Assembly (NCBI GenBank): GCA_024645145.1 | Contig: JAHEGL010000032.1 | Coordinates: 1 to 10,002, forward strand | Source of the DNA: Planktotalea sp. | GTDB taxonomy: Bacteria > Pseudomonadota > Alphaproteobacteria > Rhodobacterales > Rhodobacteraceae | Length of the DNA: 10,002 nucleotides | Direction: 5' to 3' | Part shown: piece by piece, positions 1 to 7,463 of the stretch | Numbering within the stretch: the stretch's first letter is position 1 | Layout: each line of letters opens with the position of its first letter | Program-made: the position numbers and the translations under genes | Notes under the pieces: model-generated | Told to the model about the DNA's origin: nothing | Databases searched by the model: none | Seen by the model: the letters and a program-made list of their open reading frames with translations, nothing else

Positions 1-1074
1 TCCATCGATACCATCGGTATCGGCGGCAAGTGCTGTAATTCCTTGCGATCCTTCAATCGCATTCGCGAATGACAGCAAAAACTCCGTATTGCGTCCGCCA
101 CGGCCCTTAGCGCGTAGGGTCACTGTCGTTTCACCCCCTGACAAGATGATCGCAGGTTTTTGGAAGGGTAGGTTCTTGTTCGCCACTTGGCGTGCAATGG
201 CTGCGTGCATCAAGCCGATGTCACGCGCCTCCCCTTGAATCGCGTCAGACAGGATTGAGACGGAGTATCCCGCCTCTCGCCCAACCTGAGCAGCGGCATC
301 CAGTGATATGCCAGCAGATGCTACAACAGTCACCTTATTACGCGCGAACGCTTCATCGGACGGATCCGGCGCGCGCGCGGCTTCTTTGGCGAGATGCTGT
401 GTGATCGCGTCGGGCAACTGAATGCGTAGACTTTCTATCAATGCGAGCGCGTCTTCCAAAGAAACACTATCGGGCACTGTGGGGCCAGACGCAACTTGCG
501 CAGGGTCATCGCCCGGAACATCAGACACCACCAATGACACGACGCGCGCAGGATATGCAGCCTGTGCCAGTCGCCCACCTTTAATCGTGCTACAGTGTTT
601 GCGAATAGCGTTCATCGCGCCAATCGGTGCACCAGACGCCAGCAACGCTTCATTCAAGGCTTGTTCATCTGCAAGGGTCAATCCTTCGGGTGGGGAGGGC
701 AGCAAAGAAGAACCGCCACCACACACCAAAGATACCACCAAATCATTAGCGCTCAAATCCCTCACCGCGTCAAAAAGAGCCTTGCTTGCAACAAGTCCAG
801 CCTCGTCGGGAACAGGATGTGACGCCTCTAATACGTCCACATATTTACAAGGCGCCGCATATCCATAGCGCGTAACAATCACCCCAGACAGTGGGCCATC
901 CCAAAGGCTCTCGAACGCTGCAGCCATTTGCGCAGCGCCTTTGCCAGCGCCAATCACGACGGTCCGCCCTTTGGGTTTTTCGGGTAGGTGAGCTTTGAGA
1001 GAGGCAAGCGGATCTGCTGCCTCAATCGCTGCGTCGAACATTTTTCTAAGCAGAGTTACATGATCAAGGTTCAT
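1..1074 (-). CDS. ttuD: Glycerate 2-kinase (MOFRL family, TtuD/GckA-like), C-terminus cut by window edge
   Basis: The family phosphorylates D-glycerate to 2-phosphoglycerate using ATP, in serine-cycle, photorespiratory and tartrate metabolism. Some members are still annotated hydroxypyruvate reductase (TtuD), a name I regard as less likely to describe the activity. The frame is open from the ATG at 1074 to the window edge: 358 residues of a family usually a little over 400, so roughly the last 60 are missing. Visible family motifs are GAGKGAAQMA (42-51), SHPVPDEAG (85-93), the glycine/serine loop CGGGSSLLPSPPEG (118-131), NAIRKHCSTIKGGRLA (155-170), SDVPGDDP (184-191), and in the C-terminal MOFRL domain LSGGETTVTL (311-320), GRGGRNTEF (324-332) and DTDGIDG (352-358). 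The ATG lies 3 bases after the HemY-type stop, with a weak AAGGCG Shine-Dalgarno, so it is probably the operon's last or near-last gene. Family assignment is firm; the exact substrate is inferred. Confidence 0.9.
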   Translation of the reverse strand, partial: MNLDHVTLLRKMFDAAIEAADPLASLKAHLPEKPKGRTVVIGAGKGAAQMAAAFESLWDGPLSGVIVTRYGYAAPCKYVDVLEASHPVPDEAGLVASKALFDAVRDLSANDLVVSLVCGGGSSLLPSPPEGLTLADEQALNEALLASGAPIGAMNAIRKHCSTIKGGRLAQAAYPARVVSLVVSDVPGDDPAQVASGPTVPDSVSLEDALALIESLRIQLPDAITQHLAKEAARAPDPSDEAFARNKVTVVASAGISLDAAAQVGREAGYSVSILSDAIQGEARDIGLMHAAIARQVANKNLPFQKPAIILSGGETTVTLRAKGRGGRNTEFLLSFANAIEGSQGITALAADTDGIDG

Positions 1075-1077
1075 GTA

Positions 1078-2565
1078 TTACGCCTTTGTTTCGAGAGCAT
1101 CCTCTGCAATTTCCACGACTTCAGCTTCAACAACCTCGACTTCTTCAGTGAGGGGCGTTTCAGCAGTTTCTGCGCTTGAGTTATCCTCCAGCGCGCCAAC
1201 GATCAAAGGCAACATCGCCACACCTGTTGGCGCAGCAATCTGAGCCATAGGCGGGGATTTCCAGCTGAGCGTATCAAAACTTGCGCAGTTCCCGCAAACT
1301 GGCTCCCACTCTGCATGAATGTGATTACAGGCGTCACAAACCCACTGCGGACCGCGCGGTGCATTCAACGCACGTGCTAGCCAACCTTTAACAACTGCGT
1401 CAGAAGACCCTTCACCACGTTCAATCGCTGCCATAATCGTTAGCGATCGTGCATCAGGTGCTGTTTCGACCAAATCGCCCAGCGCGCGACGCGCAGCAGG
1501 GAAATCTTCGGCAGCAATGTTAAGCTCTGCATTAAGCATTTTCGTTTCAGGGTGATCAGCCTTGGCTTTCGTCAACTTCGCGAAACGCTTGATGCGATCA
1601 ACGGGCGTCTCGTCAGGTTCAATCTCAGCAAAAGTGGCTGCAAGTTCCGGATGAGGCTGCACATCCCACGCCTTTTTCAACACGCGTACAGCATAGCGTT
1701 TCTGGTCCTGCTCGATATAGCTGCGTGCAGCCATCACTGCGGCTGGGATTAAATCAGGGGACAGACGGTTTGCTTCGATCGCAGCTTCGCGCGCTTCGAT
1801 GTCATTGCCATCATCCAGAACACCCGCCGCTTGCGACAGCGCCAAAACCGCTTCGCGACGTTTGTGCACATCGCGGGGCAACGTGCCACTTTTCAACTTA
1901 ACTGCAAGAGTCTTACGCGCACCAGACCAATCAGACCCTTGTGCTTGCAGTTTGAGCAAAATGTCTTGTGTTTCTTCGTGCCTTGGCTTGAGCGCGAATG
2001 CACGTTCTGCCAGTTGCAGGGCTGTGTCAGTATCACCATCAGCTAACTTTTGCTTCATGATGCCACGCACACCGATAAAGCGCGTCGCTTCGTCTTTCAC
2101 CAGCTTCTTGTAAGTCTCTTCCGCCTTTTGGGCGTCGCCAGCCATCTCAGCCGCTTGCGCCGTCAACAGGTTGGTCAACTCGGGCTTGGCAAGGTACTTC
2201 TCGGCCTTCGCCGCTTTGCTCATCGCGGCAGAACCATCGCCAGACGCGAGCGCCATCATGCCTTCTGACAAAGCTTGGTAGCCTTTACGTTCGCGGTTTT
2301 TCGAAAAATAGCGCGAAATCGCTGTCTCATCACCGTTGATGAACTTCAAAATGGCAACCAGTAGCGAGAGCAACTTTAAAACAACCCAAAGCGCAACCAG
2401 CAAAATCACCAAACCCAATATTATCTGAAGCGGTGAGAGCGTAAACTCTAATCCAGCCATGTTGATGACGGCACCGCCGCCCATCTCCATCAGATATCCA
2501 GCGCCAAGTGTGAGCGCTGCTATTATTGCCACAAAAACGAGAACTTTTAGCAAAGACCAAAGCAT
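1078..2565 (-). CDS. hemY: HemY-type membrane-anchored TPR protein with C-terminal zinc ribbon
   Basis: This 495-residue protein belongs to the proteobacterial HemY_N/TPR family found in heme operons; it is unrelated to the protoporphyrinogen oxidase also called HemY. Its biochemical role is unsettled; an organising role at the inner membrane is usually proposed. Two hydrophobic segments (about 4-24 and 44-75) bracket a short hairpin and anchor it. A long helical TPR-like region follows (about 95-400). Residues 409-434 hold a rubredoxin/zinc-ribbon-like motif with paired cysteines C410/C413 and C424/C427 in WVCDAC...PVCGNC. The tail (about 461-495) is acidic and valine/glutamate-rich and looks disordered. 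The ATG is 11 bases after the mitofilin stop, preceded by AAGGCG. It sits between mitofilin and glycerate kinase, which supports co-transcription with hemD. E. coli HemY is shorter and, as far as I recall, lacks the ribbon. Confidence 0.88.
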   Translation of the reverse strand: MLWSLLKVLVFVAIIAALTLGAGYLMEMGGGAVINMAGLEFTLSPLQIILGLVILLVALWVVLKLLSLLVAILKFINGDETAISRYFSKNRERKGYQALSEGMMALASGDGSAAMSKAAKAEKYLAKPELTNLLTAQAAEMAGDAQKAEETYKKLVKDEATRFIGVRGIMKQKLADGDTDTALQLAERAFALKPRHEETQDILLKLQAQGSDWSGARKTLAVKLKSGTLPRDVHKRREAVLALSQAAGVLDDGNDIEAREAAIEANRLSPDLIPAAVMAARSYIEQDQKRYAVRVLKKAWDVQPHPELAATFAEIEPDETPVDRIKRFAKLTKAKADHPETKMLNAELNIAAEDFPAARRALGDLVETAPDARSLTIMAAIERGEGSSDAVVKGWLARALNAPRGPQWVCDACNHIHAEWEPVCGNCASFDTLSWKSPPMAQIAAPTGVAMLPLIVGALEDNSSAETAETPLTEEVEVVEAEVVEIAEDALETKA

Positions 2566-2576
2566 TCAAAAGCGCC

Positions 2577-3845
2577 TTATTGAGAGTTCAAAGAAGTAGC
2601 GAGGGCTTCCGCCTCTCGCGCGGCGGACAAACGAAAGTTAGCCTGCGTCATCCAATCGGCCAGCGGTGCTTTCGCGCCCTCTGGTAGTGCATCTGCAATC
2701 GCGAGCGCATCGGCGATCCGACCTTCGTCAACTGCAGCGCCCACTCGCGACAGAACTGCGTCTGGATCATCGCCCTCGCGCGGCGTAACGGAGCGCACAC
2801 CGAGTTGACGGGTCAAAAAGCTAGAAACGCCGCCGCCGGTGTCTTCACTGCGCACAGCCGCCAGAGCTTCGCGCGCTGCAATCGGGTAACTTTCGCTTAG
2901 CGCGGCGAGTGTCGGAACACCGTCTGCCGCAGTTTGCGCCAGTGCTTCTGGTACAGCAGCGTCGCTATTGGCCTCGACCTCTGCCAAAGCATCTGTAAAC
3001 GAAGCACCGCTTTCAAGGGCAACCAAAATGCGTGTCACGCCAGCACGTGCCAAAGTATCACGCGCCGTTTTTTCCGCGTCTTGCTTTGTCGCTTGCGCCT
3101 GCGCGATCATTGTCGCGAGCTCACCTTTTTGAAGGTCCAAAGCAGCGCGCAGATCGTTCAATTCGTTTTCAACAGGTGCCATTTGTTCAAGTGCTGCATT
3201 TTGCTGATCCAGCTCTGCACGCATCTCTTTCAGCGCATTCTCCATCTGTTGGGAGATGCCACTGCCATCTTGGCGCGGAAGTGCTTCAAGCGTTGCGAGG
3301 CGTTCTTCAAAAGTACCGACCGTTTCAGCGAGACCCTCAATTTGCTCCTGTGCAGCACTTACAGCGCTACTCGCGTCTGCGATCGATGCCTCAAGCGCGC
3401 TAGGATCAAACGCTGGCTTCGCCGCGAGCTCTTCGCTCAGGGCATCAATGCGGCTTGATTGCGCTTCAATCGCACTCGTGTAGTCCGTCGCTTGCGGGCC
3501 AAATGGCAAACCGTTGGGGAATATGTAACCTGCGCTCGCCACACCGATACCTGCCGCAACAACGCCACCCAGAACAAGCGGAACGAACCCGCCTTTGCGT
3601 TCTACAACGGTTTCACGAATAACTTTTGGCGTTGGAGCCTCTGGCTCTACGATGTCGTCAACGCTGGCCTCTTCCGGCGCATCATCGGGTCCAGACGTTT
3701 CAACTGGTGCGTCAGACAGAACTTCCGCGTCTTCAGCGATTTCTGTAACATCTTCTGCAATAGCTTCGCTGGCGTCTTGCAAAATCTCTTCTGCATTGAC
3801 TGGCTCTTGCGCTTTTCCGCCCTTGCCTTTGGTCGATTTTGCCAC
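2577..3845 (-). CDS. mic60: Mitofilin-family (alphaproteobacterial Mic60-like) inner-membrane protein
   Basis: This protein of about 422 residues has the Mic60 layout. The N-terminus starts with a lysine-rich stretch (about 2-12), followed by a long acidic, low-complexity Ala/Glu/Asp/Val region. A single membrane segment lies at about 87-108 (FVPLVLGGVVAAGIGVASAG). A coiled coil spans roughly 125-260, rich in Gln, Glu, Leu and Ala heptads. The C-terminal mitofilin domain follows, including the FLTRQLGVRSVTPREG stretch. Published work on alphaproteobacterial Mic60 shows that these proteins shape membranes and are typically encoded in the heme operon; here the gene lies between hemD and the HemY-type gene, which fits. 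I chose the GTG at 3845 because AAGGGG (3854-3859) sits 8 bases upstream and the product then begins with an Ala-Lys-Ser-Thr-Lys stretch. An in-frame TTG at 3893 would add 16 residues with no ribosome site. Codon use matches its neighbours. Confidence 0.87.
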   Translation of the reverse strand: MAKSTKGKGGKAQEPVNAEEILQDASEAIAEDVTEIAEDAEVLSDAPVETSGPDDAPEEASVDDIVEPEAPTPKVIRETVVERKGGFVPLVLGGVVAAGIGVASAGYIFPNGLPFGPQATDYTSAIEAQSSRIDALSEELAAKPAFDPSALEASIADASSAVSAAQEQIEGLAETVGTFEERLATLEALPRQDGSGISQQMENALKEMRAELDQQNAALEQMAPVENELNDLRAALDLQKGELATMIAQAQATKQDAEKTARDTLARAGVTRILVALESGASFTDALAEVEANSDAAVPEALAQTAADGVPTLAALSESYPIAAREALAAVRSEDTGGGVSSFLTRQLGVRSVTPREGDDPDAVLSRVGAAVDEGRIADALAIADALPEGAKAPLADWMTQANFRLSAAREAEALATSLNSQ

Positions 3846-3853
3846 GTTACGCA

Positions 3854-3859
3854 CCCCTT
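3854..3859 (-). promoter_or_regulatory. Shine-Dalgarno site fixing the GTG start of the mitofilin gene
   Basis: On the minus strand AAGGGG ends 8 bases before the GTG at 3845-3843. The upstream in-frame TTG at 3893 has no comparable purine tract. The site therefore decides in favour of the GTG. Confidence 0.65.
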
Positions 3860-3917
3860 CGATTCTGCAACTCACGCATGCAGTCAGAAACAACTTTACT
3901 GTTCCCGGCCCTGACCC

Positions 3918-4589
3918 TCAAGGCAGCAAAATAGCTGAAATCGCAGATATCATACCCTTTGCATCTGGACTTGGGGCGATATGCGCACCTCGACACGCCG
4001 CAGCAGCAGATTTTGAAATCCCAATAAGTTCTACCTGAGAGCCAAATGACCCGAAGCTTGAAAAATGCGCCGCAATGCGCGGGGAAAAAAGGGGAACTAT
4101 GACAGGCGCTCCCCCTCGAAGGAGCGCATTGGCAAGATCTGACAAAGGAAGAAGCTTTTGTTCGTACGCAACAATTCCCGCAGCGTTCAGTCCTAAAGCC
4201 CTCAATCGCTCTACCAATTTTCCGCGCGTATGACGCCCGTGAACGTGAATAACAGTATTTTCGGGGCGATTGTTCAAAAGATCATCAAGCAAATGCTCTA
4301 CTGTGCCGCCACTGACAAAGGGCTCGAAGCCACGCGCGCGCGCCTTATCCGCTGTTGCTTGACCCACGCAAAAACAAGGGAGCTTAGGGCCTGTCCAAGC
4401 CTCCACACCATTGCCAGAGGTGAACACGAGCGTGCCATCAGAAGGCATCGGTGCGATGGGAAGATGTCCAATCTCGACCAAGGGCGCATGAACAACAGGC
4501 ATCTCACCCAGCGCAGCAACGACCTGTTTCGCAAATCGCTCAGACGCCGCTTTGGGACGGGTCAAAAGCAAAGTTGCTGGTAGCGCCAT
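3918..4589 (-). CDS. hemD: Uroporphyrinogen-III synthase
   Basis: HemD cyclises hydroxymethylbilane, inverting ring D, to give uroporphyrinogen III, the branch point to heme, siroheme, cobalamin and chlorophylls. It is a soluble cytoplasmic enzyme. The family is divergent but its landmarks are present in these 223 residues: the N-terminal LLLTRPKAASERFAKQ stretch, FTSGNGVEAW, CVGQATADKARARGF, the second-domain VHGRHTRGKL, a YEQ motif, FSPRIAAHF and ISKSAAAA. The length is slightly short of the usual 230-260. I placed the start at the ATG at 4589, just before LLLTRP; the frame runs open to a TTG at 4676, but that would overlap the divergent tsaD start and adds 29 residues unlike the family. 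No strong Shine-Dalgarno is seen. It is the first gene of the minus-strand operon, 72 bases ahead of mitofilin; hemC is not adjacent. Divergent from tsaD. Confidence 0.85.
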   Translation of the reverse strand: MALPATLLLTRPKAASERFAKQVVAALGEMPVVHAPLVEIGHLPIAPMPSDGTLVFTSGNGVEAWTGPKLPCFCVGQATADKARARGFEPFVSGGTVEHLLDDLLNNRPENTVIHVHGRHTRGKLVERLRALGLNAAGIVAYEQKLLPLSDLANALLRGGAPVIVPLFSPRIAAHFSSFGSFGSQVELIGISKSAAAACRGAHIAPSPDAKGMISAISAILLP

Positions 4590-4667
4590 AAGTTCAAGCC
4601 GGTGTTGTTTGAGACAGGCGTCAGTGGTAGCTGCTGACAAGCCTTCTTGCAATGGAGCCCCCCTGTC
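4590..4667. promoter_or_regulatory. Divergent hemD/tsaD intergenic region, presumed promoters
   Basis: These 78 bases separate hemD (minus) from tsaD (plus), so promoters for both operons should lie here or overlap the gene starts. I see no close match to a sigma-70 -35/-10 pair on either strand. A loose GTCAG...CTGAC inverted repeat lies near 4619-4637, short enough to be chance. The role is inferred from gene arrangement only. Confidence 0.4.
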
Positions 4668-5762
4668 TTGGCGCAATCAATCACACTCCTTGGACTGGAA
4701 AGCAGTTGCGATGACACTGCGGCCGCAGTTGTGCGCTGTAGTACTGATGGGCATGCTGAAGTACTTTCGAACATCGTGGTAGGCCAGAATGACCTGCACA
4801 AAGCCTTTGGCGGCGTTGTCCCCGAAATCGCTGCACGCGCGCATGCAGAGAAAATTGATCTTTGCGTTGAAAAAGCGCTGGCAGACGCAAACGTGCCCCT
4901 GACTGATATCGACGCCATTGCCGTGACTGCAGGCCCAGGTTTGATTGGCGGCGTTATGTCGGGCGTTATGTGTGCCAAAGGGCTTTCTGCGGCGGCGGGC
5001 AAACCTTTGATAGGCGTGAACCACCTTGCAGGCCACGCGCTTACGCCACGACTGACCGATGGATTGAGCTATCCCTACTTGATGTTGCTTGTCTCTGGGG
5101 GTCATTGCCAGTTTCTCATTGCGCGTGGTCCGAATGATTTTTCACGCATTGGCGGCACAATTGATGATGCCCCTGGCGAAGCCTTTGATAAAACTGCGCG
5201 CTTGCTAGGGTTGGCGCAACCCGGTGGTCCTGCAGTGCAAGCCGAAGCGGAACAGGGCGATCCCAAGTGTTTCAAATTTCCGCGTCCTATGTTGGATCGT
5301 GCTGGCTGCGATATGTCCTTTTCCGGCCTCAAAACCGCTGTATTGCGTGCGCGCAACGAAACGATGCAGGACAATACCATCAGACGCCAAGACGTGCGTG
5401 ACTTATGTGCTGGCTTTCAGGCGGCAGTTGTCGATGTGTTGATGGAAAAGACAAAGCGCGCACTGACCCTCTATCTTGCTGAGAACCCAGAAAAGCCAGC
5501 ACTTGCTGTTGCAGGCGGCGTTGCTGCCAACACGGCCATTCGCGCTGGATTAGAGTCTGTTACAAACGAATTAGACGTTCAATTCACGGCCCCTCCTCTC
5601 GCGCTGTGCACAGATAATGCGGCAATGATTGCCTACGCTGGTCTAGAGCTGTTTGAAGCGGGTCAGCGCGACGGCATGGACCTATCCGCTCGACCCCGAT
5701 GGCCGCTTGATACATCAAGCGCGCCGATGCTGGGCAGCGGCAAAAAGGGGGCAAAAGCATGA
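4668..5762 (+). CDS. tsaD: tRNA threonylcarbamoyladenosine (t6A) synthase subunit TsaD
   Basis: TsaD (Kae1/Qri7/YgjD family) transfers the threonylcarbamoyl group from the TsaC-made adenylate to A37 of ANN-decoding tRNAs, working with TsaB and TsaE in bacteria. From the chosen start the protein has 364 residues. Diagnostic features are the N-terminal [14 protein letters not shown]; the metal-binding HLAGH at about 119-123 in [17 protein letters not shown] at about 142-146; the glycine-rich nucleotide-site segment [13 protein letters not shown]; and CTDNAAMIA with the metal-ligand aspartate at about 316. Length and motifs look complete. No ATG lies near the start. TTG at 4668 gives [16 protein letters not shown], a normal N-terminus, with GGAG (4654-4657) 10 bases upstream; a TTG at 4647 adds 7 atypical residues and has no ribosome site. 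The stop overlaps the gpsA start by 4 bases (ATGA), indicating translational coupling. Confidence 0.95.
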   Translation: MAQSITLLGLESSCDDTAAAVVRCSTDGHAEVLSNIVVGQNDLHKAFGGVVPEIAARAHAEKIDLCVEKALADANVPLTDIDAIAVTAGPGLIGGVMSGVMCAKGLSAAAGKPLIGVNHLAGHALTPRLTDGLSYPYLMLLVSGGHCQFLIARGPNDFSRIGGTIDDAPGEAFDKTARLLGLAQPGGPAVQAEAEQGDPKCFKFPRPMLDRAGCDMSFSGLKTAVLRARNETMQDNTIRRQDVRDLCAGFQAAVVDVLMEKTKRALTLYLAENPEKPALAVAGGVAANTAIRAGLESVTNELDVQFTAPPLALCTDNAAMIAYAGLELFEAGQRDGMDLSARPRWPLDTSSAPMLGSGKKGAKA

Positions 5763-6730
5763 ATATCGCAGTGCTTGGCTCTGGTGCGTTTGGCACAGCT
5801 TTGGCGATTTCAATGGCGCGCGATGGGCAGGATATAACGCTTTGGGCACGCAGTGCGACACAGGCCAACGCGATGCAAAAGGACCGCGTGAACGCAGAAC
5901 GCCTGCCGCAGGCAGACTTTCCGGCTTCACTGAATGTCACTGCTGATTTGGATAATCTCAAAGAACAACAGACGTTACTAATCGCCGTTCCAATGCAGCA
6001 GCTCGCGCAGTTTATTGAACGCAATAAAGCTCACCTCGCGCGCAAAACGCTCGTTGCGTGCTGCAAGGGCATTGATTTGCAGAGCGGTCTTAGCCAGACG
6101 CAAGTCATCCGCGCCATTTTGCCTGAAGCGCGTACAGCGGTTCTTACTGGACCGAGCTTTGCACATGACATTGCCGCAGGCCTTCCAACTGCCCTGACGC
6201 TCGCGTGCGAAGACGGTCACTTGGGGCAAATGCTTCAGACGACTTTGAGCACATCCAACATTCGCCTCTATCGCAGTACTGATGTGACCGGTGCGGAACT
6301 TGGTGGTGCTTTGAAGAATGTAATTGCGATTGCCTGCGGCGCTGCGATTGGCGCTGGGCTTGGTGAAAGCGCGCGCGCGGCTTTGATCACGCGCGGCTAT
6401 GCTGAAATGCGACGCATGGCAGATGTCTTGGGTGCGCAGTCAGAAACACTTGCGGGTCTTTCCGGCTTTGGTGACCTTGCGCTGACCTGCGCGTCCGAAG
6501 GGTCGCGTAATTTCCGTTTTGGATTATCGCTTGGACGATCTGAATCCTTTGATACCAACATCACAGTCGAGGGCGCAGCGACTGCACGCGCATGTCATGA
6601 AAAGGCAAAAGAGCTAGAAGTTGACATGCCAATCACTGCTGCGGTTACTGCAATGATCGATCAAACACTGACCCTGAAACAAGCAATGGATTCGCTGCTC
6701 GCGCGTCCGCTCAAGGAGGAAACATGCTGA
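5759..6730 (+). CDS. gpsA: Glycerol-3-phosphate dehydrogenase [NAD(P)+]
   Basis: GpsA reduces dihydroxyacetone phosphate to sn-glycerol 3-phosphate with NAD(P)H, supplying the backbone for phospholipid synthesis; it is cytoplasmic. The 323 residues match the family length. The Rossmann motif is GSGAFG at 7-12, followed by LWAR (28-31), where the cofactor ribose is recognised. CCKGI (101-105) and [16 protein letters not shown] (130-145) are typical. The catalytic lysine is K186 in [13 protein letters not shown]. The substrate domain has [10 protein letters not shown] (235-244) and SRNFRFG (249-255). The ATG overlaps the tsaD stop by 4 bases, with a purine-rich AAAAAGGGGG run just upstream inside tsaD. 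The stop in turn overlaps the YciI-like gene by 7 bases. Nothing suggests degeneration. Confidence 0.96.
   Translation: MNIAVLGSGAFGTALAISMARDGQDITLWARSATQANAMQKDRVNAERLPQADFPASLNVTADLDNLKEQQTLLIAVPMQQLAQFIERNKAHLARKTLVACCKGIDLQSGLSQTQVIRAILPEARTAVLTGPSFAHDIAAGLPTALTLACEDGHLGQMLQTTLSTSNIRLYRSTDVTGAELGGALKNVIAIACGAAIGAGLGESARAALITRGYAEMRRMADVLGAQSETLAGLSGFGDLALTCASEGSRNFRFGLSLGRSESFDTNITVEGAATARACHEKAKELEVDMPITAAVTAMIDQTLTLKQAMDSLLARPLKEETC
6713..6720 (+). promoter_or_regulatory. Strong Shine-Dalgarno for the YciI-like gene, inside the gpsA 3' end
   Basis: AAGGAGGA lies 3 bases before the ATG at 6724 and is the best ribosome-binding site in the window. It lies entirely within gpsA coding sequence. 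It fixes the YciI-like start and may allow independent initiation alongside coupling. Confidence 0.7.
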
Positions 6731-6996
6731 TAGCATTGATGGCAAAAGACAAAGAAGGCGCGCTGCAAATTCGTCTCGACAATCGTCCGGCCCATGTGGC
6801 GCATATCAACGATAGTGGCGTCGTTCTACATGCGGGTCCGTTGCTTGATAACGCGGGTGAGATGTGTGGTTCGCTTGTGGTACTCGATGTTGAGGATATG
6901 GCAGCCGCCGAAGATTGGGCTGCGAATGATCCCTACGCAAAAGCGGGACTTTTCGCGTCGAGCGAACTGATCCGGTGGAACAAGGTTATCGGGTGA
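6724..6996 (+). CDS. YciI-like (YCII family) small protein
   Basis: This 90-residue protein has the YCII/dimeric alpha-beta barrel pattern: a hydrophobic first strand (LIALMAKD), the conserved [12 protein letters not shown] with H24 and H27, [11 protein letters not shown] (32-42), [17 protein letters not shown] (49-65), and the closing [10 protein letters not shown] (68-77). Family structures show a His/Asp pocket, and relatives include dechlorinating and muconolactone-isomerase-like enzymes, but most members, including E. coli YciI, have no assigned reaction. I therefore give no substrate. The ATG overlaps the gpsA stop by 7 bases behind a strong Shine-Dalgarno, and the TGA stop shares one base with the next ATG. 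The tight packing implies a housekeeping role linked in expression to tsaD and gpsA. Confidence 0.88.
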   Translation: MLIALMAKDKEGALQIRLDNRPAHVAHINDSGVVLHAGPLLDNAGEMCGSLVVLDVEDMAAAEDWAANDPYAKAGLFASSELIRWNKVIG

Positions 6997-7412
6997 TGCG
7001 GTATTGGCTTTTCAAATCCGAACCCTCTGTTTGGGGCTGGGATGACCAAGTCGCAAAAGGTGAGGCTGGCGAAGAATGGGATGGCGTGCGAAACTATCAA
7101 GCGCGCAATTTCATGCGTGAAATGGCACTTGGGGACCTTGGGTTTTTCTACCATAGCCAAAAAGAGAAAGCAGTCGTTGGTGTCGTTGAAGTCTGTCGCG
7201 AGGCGCATCCCGACAGCACCACCGATGATGCGCGTTGGGAGTGCGTGGATATCAAGGCGGTTGAACCATTGAAAACGCATATCACGCTTGATGATATCAA
7301 AGCCGATCCGCATCTTGCTGAAATGGTGCTCGTGAAAAACTCGCGTCTTTCTGTTCAGCCTGTCACCCCTGAAGAATGGCAGATTATTTGCACGCTTGGG
7401 GGAATTGCTTAA
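6996..7412 (+). CDS. EVE-domain protein (THYN1-like)
   Basis: The EVE domain is a PUA-like fold thought to recognise modified bases in DNA or RNA; eukaryotic relatives include thymocyte nuclear protein 1 and the fold resembles YTH domains. The 138-residue protein is essentially a single EVE domain: [17 protein letters not shown] at the N-terminus, the hallmark WDGVRNYQARNFM (28-40), GDLGFFYHS (46-54), VVGVVEV (60-66), the WECVDIKAV strand (81-89), and a C-terminal SRLSVQPVTPEEW (116-128). The chosen ATG shares a base with the YciI-like TGA (TGATG), a typical coupling junction. An in-frame GTG at 6975 would add 7 residues ahead of the conserved start and is less likely. Domain assignment is firm; its natural ligand is unknown. 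A role with modified tRNA, suggested by tsaD upstream, is only an inference. Confidence 0.92.
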   Translation: MRYWLFKSEPSVWGWDDQVAKGEAGEEWDGVRNYQARNFMREMALGDLGFFYHSQKEKAVVGVVEVCREAHPDSTTDDARWECVDIKAVEPLKTHITLDDIKADPHLAEMVLVKNSRLSVQPVTPEEWQIICTLGGIA

Positions 7413-7433
7413 TTTTTAAGCACGCTGCATAGT
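7405..7433 (+). promoter_or_regulatory. Possible promoter for the DUF1761 gene
   Basis: TTGCTT (7405-7410), a 17-base spacer and CATAGT (7428-7433) form a weak sigma-70-like pair about 30 bases ahead of the DUF1761 ATG. It overlaps the 3' end of the EVE gene and a short palindrome. Both hexamers have mismatches, so chance is a real alternative. Confidence 0.25.
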
Positions 7434-7463
7434 TCGTTCACATTAGAATAAAGGGACTGAACT

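Noticed and set aside
4590..4676. N-terminally extended HemD from TTG at 4676
   Set aside because: The extension overlaps the tsaD start and has no similarity to HemD; ATG 4589 gives a normal N-terminus.
4562..5105. Minus-strand open frames (to 5002 and 5105) opposite tsaD
   Set aside because: They lie antisense to the conserved TsaD motifs and carry no family signal.
6975..6995. GTG at 6975 as the EVE gene start
   Set aside because: It would add 7 residues ahead of the conserved [10 protein letters not shown] start and increase the overlap; the TGATG junction is the normal coupling arrangement.
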